Part shown: in pieces, positions 17,091 through 25,079 of the stretch
How the letters are laid out: each line of letters opens with the position of its first letter
How positions within the stretch are numbered: the stretch's first letter is position 1
DNA from: Pontibacter fetidus
Lineage (GTDB): Bacteria > Bacteroidota > Bacteroidia > Cytophagales > Hymenobacteraceae
NCBI RefSeq assembly: GCF_010119545.1
Contig: NZ_JAAEAA010000003.1
Span: 62,001-126,000 of the forward strand
Reading direction: 5' to 3'
Length of the DNA stretch: 64,000 nt
Program-made: the position numbers and the translations under genes
Notes under the pieces: model-generated
The model's database searches: none
Told to the model about the DNA's origin: nothing
What the model saw: only the letters and a program-made list of their open reading frames with translations

Positions 17091-18686
17091 TTACTTTTTA
17101 GTAGTGATCTGGATAACGCCGTTTGCGCCTTCGGCCCCGTAAAGTGCCTGCGCTTCTTTGCCTTTTAAAACGGTTATGCTTTCTATCTGTTCTTCATCCA
17201 GTCCTGTTATGGCCTCGGGTTCCTGGTCATCCGTCATGTAGCCTTTCTTTACGCCATCTATTACCAGAAGCGCTTTCAGAGGGGCAGCGTTGCTGTTTGG
17301 GGTAGCTATAGTTTCCGATGGGGCATCTTCAGGTACTTTTATGTCGGGCATTTCATACTCGTTCCGGAACCTGGTATCTACTACATCGCCTTCTTTGCCT
17401 TGCTGCAACGCCCTTGCATAGCCATCTATGGCGTATAATACCTGTTGTTGCTTAGGATTCATTAAAGGCCGGTTGTGTTTCAGGTCGTCGCGCAACATTT
17501 GGTACGATACTTTTCGGAGCCGCACGTAGTCTAGCAGTACCAGTACGCGATCTTTGTCTTTGCCCTGCACATCATCTATCGTTTCCAGCATTGTTTCGCT
17601 TTCGTCCCATAGTTGTATGCCAGCCTCCAATTGGGGCACAAACTCTGCCGCTTTAGCCTCATCCCCAACCTCGGAGAGTTTATAAAGTACCTGCATGGCC
17701 TGCTCCTCGTTCTGTGCAAACTGGTCTGATGTGTAGAGGTAGCGCAATTGCCCTTTAAAAGGCAGCAACACATAAATCAGCACTACAACTATAAGCCCTG
17801 CACCAGCGGTAAGGTAATTGCCAACCAAACTATAGTTTTGCGTTATCCGGCGTCCGGAACGCCACATCAGTACAGCGCCTAGTATAATTCCTGCTATCAG
17901 GCCGCCGGCATGTGCTGCATTATCTATCCCTCCTTTCATCCCAAACAGCAGATTTATGCCTATTACAAAGCCCAGGTTGGCCAGCATTGCCTTCTTTTCC
18001 TGCCAGGTTAGTTTCTGTTCCAGGGCCATCAGTGTCAGCAACAAGCCAAACATGCCAAAAATAGCACCCGATGCCCCTACGCCTACCCGTGTGCCATCCC
18101 ACCAGATACTTAAAAGGCTACCCGACAGCCCGCATAAAATATAAGCGATCAGGAACGGGATGCGACCAATAAGCTGCTCCAGTTGTTGCCCCACACTTAC
18201 CAAGGCAAACATGTTAAGCGCCAGGTGTATAATGCCCGCATGTATAAATGTACTGGTAAATAAACGCCACCACTGACCCGACAAAGTATAAGGCCCATAG
18301 TTGCCACCGACAGCAAATAACTGCCCTGCCTCCGGGTCTATAAAGCTAATACCGAGCAATAGCATCACTATAAACACAAACAGATTACTATTTAATAGTA
18401 TAGGTGTAATGTAGTAGCCTTGCCTTGGTACAAAAGACTGCAGCATGCCTTTCAGTTTTTCGGCGGGTGTTTTTGGTCTGTTTTCGAGCTCTATTTTAGC
18501 ATCGTAAACAGCTTGCGTGTATGCTTTTATTTCTTCCAGGTCGTGGGGTAGTTGCACATCGCGGGTCTGTAGTTCGGCTATCACGGCCAGTATGATTTCG
18601 GGCTCGTATTGTTCGCGCTCGTGTAATAGCGTTACTAATTGTTCGGTAGTAAGTGGTGCTACCTGGGCGGCAAAAGGGTTTTCCAT
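17091..18686 (-). CDS. Rhomboid protease with a TonB-plug-like C-terminal tail
   Basis: A 531-residue protein. An N-terminal soluble region (1-90) contains LLHEREQYEPEIILAVIAEL. The rhomboid domain (about 95-290) has six membrane segments, the catalytic Ser in GASGAIFGMFG (S206), the HxxxN region FIHAGIIHLALNMF and the catalytic His in DNAAHAGGL (H259). A soluble C-terminal part follows. It ends in ITVLKGKEAQALYGAEGANG plus VIQITTKK, the exact style of the SusC/TonB-receptor plug motif. Rhomboids cut membrane proteins within the bilayer. The tail is unusual; see findings. Confidence 0.9.
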   Translation of the reverse strand: MENPFAAQVAPLTTEQLVTLLHEREQYEPEIILAVIAELQTRDVQLPHDLEEIKAYTQAVYDAKIELENRPKTPAEKLKGMLQSFVPRQGYYITPILLNSNLFVFIVMLLLGISFIDPEAGQLFAVGGNYGPYTLSGQWWRLFTSTFIHAGIIHLALNMFALVSVGQQLEQLIGRIPFLIAYILCGLSGSLLSIWWDGTRVGVGASGAIFGMFGLLLTLMALEQKLTWQEKKAMLANLGFVIGINLLFGMKGGIDNAAHAGGLIAGIILGAVLMWRSGRRITQNYSLVGNYLTAGAGLIVVVLIYVLLPFKGQLRYLYTSDQFAQNEEQAMQVLYKLSEVGDEAKAAEFVPQLEAGIQLWDESETMLETIDDVQGKDKDRVLVLLDYVRLRKVSYQMLRDDLKHNRPLMNPKQQQVLYAIDGYARALQQGKEGDVVDTRFRNEYEMPDIKVPEDAPSETIATPNSNAAPLKALLVIDGVKKGYMTDDQEPEAITGLDEEQIESITVLKGKEAQALYGAEGANGVIQITTKK

Positions 18687-18967
18687 GCAAAAGGCTTATA
18701 GTATAAAGGTAAGCAAGGCACAGATAAGCACAAAATACAGGGCAAAGCAGTTTTTCCCCAGCCCCTGTTTAGCCTACAGGCCATGTTATACAGCAGCATT
18801 GAGAAAATACTGATGTAAAAAATAACGGAACTATAGATTTGCCGGACTTAAACTATAATCTACTGAGTTATGAGGTGCGCAGAAAAATAAAATTTTGGGT
18901 CGAAAAGTGGCTCAGGAAGCTGTAAAGGTACTTTTCAAAAAAAATTAAAAAAATTTCGCCTGATCTC

Positions 18968-18998
18968 TTGCATTTAGAAATCAAGACGCATAATTTTG
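18968..18998 (+). promoter_or_regulatory. Bacteroidota-type promoter
   Basis: TTG (18968-18970) and TAATTTTG (18991-18998) are separated by 20 bases, matching the Bacteroidota vegetative promoter (TTG, 19-21 bases, TAnnTTTG). Transcription would start near 19004-19006 and read into a region with no open frame, ending in a strong terminator. Confidence 0.75.
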
Positions 18999-19003
18999 CA
19001 CCC

Positions 19004-19229
19004 GAATTGAGAGAGACGGTTTATCGGAAAGCTAATATTGAAATAAAAATTTAGAGTTCCAAATTCCTCAATGATTTTTTTCGTGCGCGATAGATTATTT
19101 TTTGTGGCACACCAGAATTAAAGTTGAAAAATACCCTTCGGGGATAAAGATAAGGTTAGTTAAAGTTAGATTAGTTTAGTTTGTTTTAAGGTGAGAGAAG
19201 GCCCCAGTCATTTTGACGGGGCTTTTCTC
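19004..19229 (+). ncRNA. Probable small RNA, unclassified
   Basis: About 225 bases between the promoter at 18968-18998 and a terminator formed by GAGAAGGCCCCAGTCA (19195-19210) and TGACGGGGCTTTTCTC (19214-19229). No convincing open frame is present. A UUCG tetraloop hairpin (CCC-UUCG-GGG, about 19134-19143) lies inside, and GCTAAT (19031-19036) could pair with ATTAGT (19170-19175). The length is right for a 6S-like regulatory RNA, but I could not confirm the family. It could alternatively be the leader of the ABC transporter gene at 19316, although the terminator argues against that. Confidence 0.6.
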
Positions 19230-19315
19230 ATTTTAGGGGGTTTATAGTTTCGCGTTTAGATTAAAACACTTGTAACAGGGTAAACATAATCGGTTATAGT
19301 TGGTACTACCTATAG

Positions 19316-21169
19316 ATGAAATTATTCAGAGACAGACCTGCTACTAAACCCAAGGCAGCCGACGATAAAAAGAGTTTTAAAGAACAGGTAGGCGCGCTGA
19401 AAAACCTGCCGAAGTTTTTCCGGTTGATCTGGGAGACCAGCCCCGCCATGACCATTGGTAACTTGGTGCTACGCCTAGTAAAATCAACGTTGCCACTCTC
19501 GATGCTATATGTTGGCAAGCTGATTATAGATGAAGTTATCAGGTTAATTGATGTAACCGGCGACCGCGACCTGAACTATTTGTGGCTATTGGTAGCTGCA
19601 GAATTGGGTTTGGCTATCGTTTCGGACCTCATAAACCGCGGCATTACCTTACTGGATAGTTTACTGGGTGATCTATTCTCTAACAAAACATCTATACAAC
19701 TGATAGAACATGCCGCTACCCTGGACCTGACGCAGTTTGAAGACGCTACTTTTTACGATAAACTGGAACGGGCTCGCCGCCAAACGGTAACGCGCGTGGT
19801 ACTTATGTCGCAGGTGTTGTCGCAGTTGCAGGATATAGTTACGATTGGTTTCCTGGCCGTTGGTTTGGTTGCGTTTAATCCATGGCTTATAGTTATACTT
19901 CTGATAGCGGTTATTCCTTCGTTCCTGGGCGAAACACATTTTAACGAGCGCACTTACTCTCTTTCCCGCTCCTGGACACCCGAGCGCCGCGAACTGGACT
20001 ACCTACGCTACATTGGTGCTTCCGACGAAACAGCCAAAGAGATTAAAACCTTTAACTTGTCTGGTTTCCTGGCCGAGCGCTTCAAACTGTTATCTGATAA
20101 ATATTACCTGCTCAACAAGAGCCTGATCATAAAACGAGCAGTGTGGGGTATTGCTTTGTCGGCGCTGGGTACGCTGGCTTATTACGGAGCGTATGTGTTT
20201 ATACTTGCCCAAACTGTTACAGGAGCTATTACAGTGGGTAGCCTTACTTTTCTGGCAGGCTCGTTTAGTAACATGCGTGGGCTGTTGCAAGGCATTATGA
20301 TGCGTTTCTCTCAAATTGCTGAGAGTGCTTTATACTTACAGGATCTGTTCGATTTCCTAGAGCTGAAACCCCAGATAACGCCGCCAACTAACCCGCTACC
20401 TGTTCCGAGACCAATACAGCAGGGTTTTACATTCGAGCAGGTTGGCTTTAAGTACCAGAATAGCGAACGATGGGCAGTAAGAAATTTGAGCTTCCATCTC
20501 AGGGCCGGCGAAAAACTGGCGTTGGTGGGCGAGAATGGTGCCGGTAAAACAACGTTGGTAAAGCTGTTAGCCAGGTTATATGAACCCACCGAAGGCAGGA
20601 TACTACTAGATGGCGTGGATTTGCGCGAGTACGACCTGAACGACCTGCGCCACCAGGTAGGCATCATTTTCCAGGATTATGTGCGTTTCCAGATGTCGGC
20701 TTCTGATAACATTGCCATTGGCCAGATCAGTAACATCCGAGACACAGAGCGCATACAAGGTTCGGCACAAAAAAGCCTGGCCGACCCGGTTATTCAGCGG
20801 CTGCCCGATAAGTATGACCAGGTGCTGGGTAAGCGCTTTAACAAAGGGGTAGAATTATCGGGGGGCGAGTGGCAAAAAGTAGCTTTGGCCCGGGCTTACA
20901 TGCGCGATGCGCAGCTGCTGATACTGGATGAGCCAACCTCTGCCCTTGATGCCCGCGCCGAACACGAAGTATTTATACGTTTCTCGGAACTTATCGCCGG
21001 TAAAACGGCAGTGCTTATTTCCCACCGCTTCTCTACGGTGCGTATGGCCGACCGAATCTTGTTTTTAGAGCAAGGCCAGCTAAAAGAGTTAGGCTCTCAT
21101 GAAGAACTACTGGCACAAAATGGCAAATACGCAGAGCTGTTTAAACTTCAGGCAAAAGGGTATCTATAG
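19316..21169 (+). CDS. ABC exporter, fused permease and ATPase
   Basis: A 617-residue half-transporter. The N-terminal membrane domain spans about residues 40-330. The nucleotide-binding domain has the Walker A motif GENGAGKTTLVKLL, Q-loop IIFQDYVRFQMS, the signature LSGGEWQKVALARAYMR, Walker B LLILDEPTSALD and the switch His in LISHRFST. The substrate is unknown; the closest-looking exporters handle lipids or peptides. The gene probably works as a homodimer. Its last codons are TAT CTA TAG TTG, so a CTATAGTT-type motif supplies the stop. Confidence 0.9.
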   Translation: MKLFRDRPATKPKAADDKKSFKEQVGALKNLPKFFRLIWETSPAMTIGNLVLRLVKSTLPLSMLYVGKLIIDEVIRLIDVTGDRDLNYLWLLVAAELGLAIVSDLINRGITLLDSLLGDLFSNKTSIQLIEHAATLDLTQFEDATFYDKLERARRQTVTRVVLMSQVLSQLQDIVTIGFLAVGLVAFNPWLIVILLIAVIPSFLGETHFNERTYSLSRSWTPERRELDYLRYIGASDETAKEIKTFNLSGFLAERFKLLSDKYYLLNKSLIIKRAVWGIALSALGTLAYYGAYVFILAQTVTGAITVGSLTFLAGSFSNMRGLLQGIMMRFSQIAESALYLQDLFDFLELKPQITPPTNPLPVPRPIQQGFTFEQVGFKYQNSERWAVRNLSFHLRAGEKLALVGENGAGKTTLVKLLARLYEPTEGRILLDGVDLREYDLNDLRHQVGIIFQDYVRFQMSASDNIAIGQISNIRDTERIQGSAQKSLADPVIQRLPDKYDQVLGKRFNKGVELSGGEWQKVALARAYMRDAQLLILDEPTSALDARAEHEVFIRFSELIAGKTAVLISHRFSTVRMADRILFLEQGQLKELGSHEELLAQNGKYAELFKLQAKGYL

Positions 21170-21240
21170 TTGTTAATTGCCGGATTGTTTGCGGTCGGGT
21201 ACTGGGGATTTTGGATCCTGCACACGCTTCTTAAACCTAT

Positions 21241-21281
21241 AAATCCTGATACAAACAAAAAAGACGCAAGGTGTTGCGTCT
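21241..21281. repeat. Second copy of the composite repeat module
   Basis: AAATCCTGATACAAACAAAA (21241-21260) is followed by AGACGCAaggtgtTGCGTCT (21262-21281). It is the same two modules as 12951-12992, in the opposite orientation and with a diverged loop. It lies between the ABC exporter and the STAS-like gene. Confidence 0.75.
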
Positions 21282-21376
21282 CTACCGGGTCAATCTTAAT
21301 GTCTACTAAACTATAAGATCTAACTGATCAGCAATCAACTACTAACTATAACTCCACGTGGAACATACTATAGGGC

Positions 21377-21823
21377 TTAGGTTATAAAGGGAGTAGTTAC
21401 CTGGTTAAGCCAGGCTTCTGCTTCCTGGCAGTTGGCAAAGTTACGGAAAGGCAGCGATGAGTTATTTGTAAACGAATTTGCCTGGAGGTTAGCTATTTTA
21501 TCGGACGGAAGGACGTTGGCTACCTGTTTTACACCGGCGTCAATAACCATTTTCTGAGCAGCCATATGCAGTTCATTTAACTCTTGCGGATGAGTTATCA
21601 TCGAGGTCATATCCGTCAGAATAGTAAAGCCCGAAGTAGAAAGGCTTACACATTTCTCCCAATCTGATATAAAAGATGAAACAGCTTCCTTGTTCTTCCA
21701 GAAACCATGAATGGTAAAGTAAATACGGTTTTTTGCTTTGTCTATTTTAAGGTCATAGTAAGAATTCTGCGCAATTTGTTCGCAATTATTTACATGGGTG
21801 CTATGCATATTGGCGCTGTACAT
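21377..21823 (-). CDS. STAS/SpoIIAA-like protein, unknown role
   Basis: A 148-residue cytoplasmic protein. The pattern YYDLKIDKAKNRIYFTIHGF followed by SFISDWEKCVSLSTSGFTIL, DMTSMI and helices fits the SpoIIAA-like/STAS fold. Proteins of this type in Cytophagales are frequent but uncharacterised. There is no nearby anti-sigma kinase, although an HATPase gene is present elsewhere in the window (50232). The upstream region to 21874 is AT-rich and gives no clear promoter. A function cannot be stated. Confidence 0.65.
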   Translation of the reverse strand: MYSANMHSTHVNNCEQIAQNSYYDLKIDKAKNRIYFTIHGFWKNKEAVSSFISDWEKCVSLSTSGFTILTDMTSMITHPQELNELHMAAQKMVIDAGVKQVANVLPSDKIANLQANSFTNNSSLPFRNFANCQEAEAWLNQVTTPFIT

Positions 21824-21873
21824 TAACTACCTTTTACGGTTTTACTACAGTTGCGCTTTATACTATACAAAGT

Positions 21874-22716
21874 TTAAGTTGAGCTGTTATAACTTTTTAC
21901 TACCTCCAGCATAACTTCCGGGTAATCTGTTATTAGGCCGTTTACTCCATAAGTTAACAGCCGCTGCGCTGTTTTAGGTTCGTTAACAGTCCATACAAAG
22001 CAGTAAATGTTATGCTCTTTCAATAGTTTTATCAAGGAAGCATTTACCAAACTATAGTTTGGGTTGTAAGCATACGGCGTAAATCCGAGTTGTTGCAGGC
22101 GTTTTTCCGGAGGAGTTTCATCTTCGGTAAGCAGGCCAAGTTTTATAGTTGGCTTAAGGCGGTGCAGCACTTGCAGGGGTCGCACGTCGAACGACTGCAC
22201 CATTACACTTTCCTCCAGGTTATGGGCTGCCAGCACTTTTAGCAGCAACTTCACAAAAACTTCCGGTTCCGGGTGGTACAGGTTATCCCCTGCTATAGTT
22301 GATTTGATCTCGATGTTAAAGTAAGGTATGGCTATGCTTTTATTTTTGCAGAAAGTGTGCACAGCTTCTATAGCTTCAGATAACAGTGGCTTATAGGCTG
22401 GTTGGTTTTGCTGGCCCGGGAAACGCGGATGTGGCTTTGAGCCGCAATCGTATTGTTTTATAGTTTGGTAGGGCAGTTTATAGATGTTAAGCTGGCATTC
22501 TTCTTCCGGAATTATAGTTGCGTTGTTGGGTTTAAGGCAATATTCGGAGGCAAACCACGGCTCATGCGACACCAGTACCTGTGCATCTCCTGTTATTACT
22601 ACATCCATTTCCAGGGCATCTACGCCAAGTTCGGCAGCTTTCAGAAAAGCAGGTATAGTGTTTTCAGGTAAAATGCCACGGCAACCCCTGTGCCCGTGCA
22701 CCTGTTTCCCGGCCAT
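21874..22716 (-). CDS. Glycerophosphodiester phosphodiesterase
   Basis: A 280-residue TIM-barrel enzyme. The catalytic motif begins HGHRGCRGILPENTIPAF (His, Arg, Pro-Glu-Asn-Thr) and continues GVDALEMDVVITGD, with the metal-binding Glu-x-Asp, then VLVSHEP. Near the C-terminus, YGVNGLITDYPEVM is also typical. It hydrolyses glycerophosphodiesters to sn-glycerol 3-phosphate and an alcohol. There is no clear signal peptide. It follows the FAS1 gene with an 8-base gap, so the two may be co-transcribed. An exact AACTATAGTT (22050) is read as Asn-Tyr-Ser here. Confidence 0.93.
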   Translation of the reverse strand: MAGKQVHGHRGCRGILPENTIPAFLKAAELGVDALEMDVVITGDAQVLVSHEPWFASEYCLKPNNATIIPEEECQLNIYKLPYQTIKQYDCGSKPHPRFPGQQNQPAYKPLLSEAIEAVHTFCKNKSIAIPYFNIEIKSTIAGDNLYHPEPEVFVKLLLKVLAAHNLEESVMVQSFDVRPLQVLHRLKPTIKLGLLTEDETPPEKRLQQLGFTPYAYNPNYSLVNASLIKLLKEHNIYCFVWTVNEPKTAQRLLTYGVNGLITDYPEVMLEVVKSYNSST

Positions 22717-22724
22717 GTTTATAG

Positions 22725-23195
22725 TTAGTAGCTAATTGTGCTGCTGATAATGTGCACCGTCCCGTTCTTTAAGGCGATGTCTGGTTTGGAGATGCTTACC
22801 CCATTGACCAAGGTACTTTTTTTACGGCAGATGGTAATGGTTTCACCGTTCAGGGCTTCCAGTTTAGCGCCATCTTTCAGGTCTTTTTCGGTATAGTTTC
22901 CTTTCACTAAATGGCCAGCCATTATAGTCCTAATCTTATCTGCAGGTTCGTTTTGCAATGCTTTCAGGTCTGCTTCGGGTGGGGCAAACAGCGTGTAAGG
23001 CGAGTCGCCGGAAAGTGCCGGAATTAAACCTGCCGTAGTTAAAAGGTTTACCAGAACGGGCCTGTCTTTCATGATGTACTCAATCATGGTTGAACGGGTA
23101 GTTTCGACGGAAGCTACGGTCTGAGCCTGTACGTTTATGTTCGTAAACAGAAATACAGACAGGGTGAATGCAAGTATAAAATTAGAGGGGCGCAT
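22725..23195 (-). CDS. FAS1 (fasciclin) domain protein
   Basis: A 156-residue exported protein with a signal peptide (to VQAQ, about residue 26) and one FAS1 domain. The domain motifs are SPYTLFAPPEADLKALQNEP and MAGHLVKGNYTEKDL, with a final strand NGTVHIISSTISY. FAS1 proteins are surface or periplasmic adhesion modules. The start codon is unusual in that it directly follows a 15-base-pair hairpin (23196-23229), leaving no free ribosome-binding site. Confidence 0.85.
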   Translation of the reverse strand: MRPSNFILAFTLSVFLFTNINVQAQTVASVETTRSTMIEYIMKDRPVLVNLLTTAGLIPALSGDSPYTLFAPPEADLKALQNEPADKIRTIMAGHLVKGNYTEKDLKDGAKLEALNGETITICRKKSTLVNGVSISKPDIALKNGTVHIISSTISY

Positions 23196-23229
23196 ACGTG
23201 TAAGCGTTTGTTTTCAAACACTTATACGT
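23196..23229 (-). promoter_or_regulatory. Hairpin abutting the FAS1 start codon
   Basis: ACGTGTAAGCGTTTG (23196-23210) and CAAACACTTATACGT (23215-23229) face each other over a TTTT loop. In the minus-strand RNA all 15 positions pair if two G-U pairs are allowed. The next bases are the ATG of the FAS1 gene. It could control translation or be the end of the upstream rhomboid transcript, but there is no T-run. Confidence 0.6.
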
Positions 23230-23270
23230 GCAATCTTTAGTTAAGTAGGATGTTAACTATAAAAGCGCCC

Positions 23271-23897
23271 TTAAAATGGTAAACGCCAGCTGGCAATCTG
23301 CTCTATAAACATAGGCCCAGCCTGCGGAACTATAGCCAGACTAACTATAAAACCATACACTGCGCCGTAAAAGTGGGCATCGTGGTTTATATTATCGCCC
23401 ATGCGCTTACCCGAAAAGTACGAATACATCAGGTACAAAATACCAAGTATAAACCCAGGAATACAAAGCACTGCATACAGGCAAATATCATTTGTAGGGT
23501 AAAACAGGATACTGGAGAAAACCACCGAAGCCACACCACCCGATGCCCCCAAAGCACGATAGCCCGGATCATTTCTATGTTTAATGTATGTAGGAATATC
23601 CGAGACTATGATACCGCCAATATAGATCAGCAGGAAAATAAGTACCCCCGGCACCTCGCCAAAACCGGCTTTAAAAGTATACTCCACGTTTGTTCCGAAA
23701 AAGTATAGCGTAAACATGTTAAAGAACAGGTGCGAAAAATCGGCGTGCAAAAAACCTGACGTAATAAAGCGGTGCCACGAGTTATCGCGGTTAACGGTGT
23801 AAGGGTAAAATATCCATTTCTCCATCAGGCTATGGTTGCTGAAGGCATACCACGAGATTCCGACAGTTATGATGATCAATATAAGGGTAACGCTCAT
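23271..23897 (-). CDS. Rhomboid family intramembrane protease
   Basis: A 208-residue membrane protein with about six segments. The first hydrophobic helix is MSVTLILIIITVGISWYAFS. The HxxxN region appears as FLHADFSHLFFNMFTLYFFG, the catalytic Ser in ALGASGGVASVV, and the catalytic His in HDAHFYGAVYGFIV. It is a minimal rhomboid, unlike the larger fusion at 17091. It is the first gene of a minus-strand group with the FAS1 and GDPD genes, the FAS1 start being 75 bases downstream. Confidence 0.92.
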   Translation of the reverse strand: MSVTLILIIITVGISWYAFSNHSLMEKWIFYPYTVNRDNSWHRFITSGFLHADFSHLFFNMFTLYFFGTNVEYTFKAGFGEVPGVLIFLLIYIGGIIVSDIPTYIKHRNDPGYRALGASGGVASVVFSSILFYPTNDICLYAVLCIPGFILGILYLMYSYFSGKRMGDNINHDAHFYGAVYGFIVSLAIVPQAGPMFIEQIASWRLPF

Positions 23898-23989
23898 TTT
23901 TAGAGTTCGAAAGTTTGGAAGTTAGAGAGTTAGAGAAGTAAGAGTTAGAAAAGTGTAAGTTAAAAAGTTAGAAAGTTGAGTGTATGTAG

Positions 23990-24009
23990 AGACGCAATAC
24001 TTTGCGTCT
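23990..24009. repeat. REP-like palindrome AGACGCA...TGCGTCT
   Basis: AGACGCAATACTTTGCGTCT, identical to the copy at 12951-12970. It lies in the spacer between the polyprenyl synthase and rhomboid genes, next to a stretch of short AGTTAGAA-type repeats (about 23900-23975). Confidence 0.8.
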
Positions 24010-24097
24010 TTTTACTTTAGAAGATAAACTATAGCTTTAAATTTTATCTATTCAAACTATAGCTGAACAACAATTTAACAATATAACAATTAACAAT

Positions 24098-25072
24098 TTA
24101 ACTATCCCGCTCCATTAACTGAAATGCCAGGCCACGTATAGTTGCTTTTCGCTTGTCTGGCAAGGCAATAGCATCTAAGTGGCGCAGGGCTTCCTTAAAG
24201 TACAGGTCTATCTGTTGCTCGGTCTGCTGACGGATATTTAGCTCGTCATAAATCCTGGTAATAGCCTGAACTTTGGCTCCAGCTATAGTTTCCTCGGTCT
24301 TATCGCGCCAGCTAACTATAGTTTGTAGTTGCTCTGGGTTGGCCTGCTCCAAGGCTGTCAGCATCAGGAAAGTCTTTTTATCGGAAAGGATGTCTCCCCC
24401 GACCTGCTTGCCAAACTTGTCTTTATCGCCAAACACATCCAGCAGGTCGTCGCGCAACTGAAAGGCAATGCCAATGTTATCGCCAAAGGCTTTTAAGTGC
24501 TCAGCATCCGCATCGGGTGCACCCTGAAGTATAGCGCCCAGCTCTAAGCTAAAGCCCAGCAAAACTGCTGTCTTCAACGTGATCATCTGGATATACTCTG
24601 GTATACTTACCTCGGTGCGCTGCTCAAAATTCATATCCAGTTGCTGGCCTTCGCAAACTTCGGCTGCGGTTTTACTGAACAGTTCCAGCACTTTTGCCAG
24701 CTTGTCCGGCTCTACCTGCATCATCAGTTGGTAAGCACGTACAAGCATCACATCACCACTCAAAATGGCGATGTTAGCGTTCCATTTTTCGTGCACAGTT
24801 TTCTGACCACGACGCAACGGCGCTTTGTCCATGATGTCGTCGTGCATAAGCGTGAAGTTGTGGAAAACCTCTACACCCGCAGCAGGCAAAAGTGCCTTTT
24901 CGATATCATCATCGAACATTTTAGCAGACAAAAGCACCAGCATAGGCCGGATACGTTTGCCGCCCAGCGCCATTATATAGCGGATGGGTTCATATAGTTC
25001 TGATGGTTGCTCGCCGTAGCGAAGCGTACTCAACGTATGGTTTAACTTTTCAGTCAGGATGTTGATATCCAC
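24098..25072 (-). CDS. Polyprenyl diphosphate synthase
   Basis: A 324-residue all-alpha prenyltransferase. Both Asp-rich motifs are present: the first in LMHDDIMDKAPLRRGQKTVH, the second in FQLRDDLLDVFGD. The N-terminal GGKRIRPMLVLL motif is also seen. It adds isopentenyl diphosphate units to an allylic primer; chain length cannot be read securely, so geranylgeranyl- or octaprenyl-type products are possible. It starts 8 bases after the end of the RNase R gene. An exact AACTATAGTT (24314) is read Thr-Ile-Val. Confidence 0.92.
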   Translation of the reverse strand: MDINILTEKLNHTLSTLRYGEQPSELYEPIRYIMALGGKRIRPMLVLLSAKMFDDDIEKALLPAAGVEVFHNFTLMHDDIMDKAPLRRGQKTVHEKWNANIAILSGDVMLVRAYQLMMQVEPDKLAKVLELFSKTAAEVCEGQQLDMNFEQRTEVSIPEYIQMITLKTAVLLGFSLELGAILQGAPDADAEHLKAFGDNIGIAFQLRDDLLDVFGDKDKFGKQVGGDILSDKKTFLMLTALEQANPEQLQTIVSWRDKTEETIAGAKVQAITRIYDELNIRQQTEQQIDLYFKEALRHLDAIALPDKRKATIRGLAFQLMERDS

Positions 25073-25079
25073 GAGGCGC

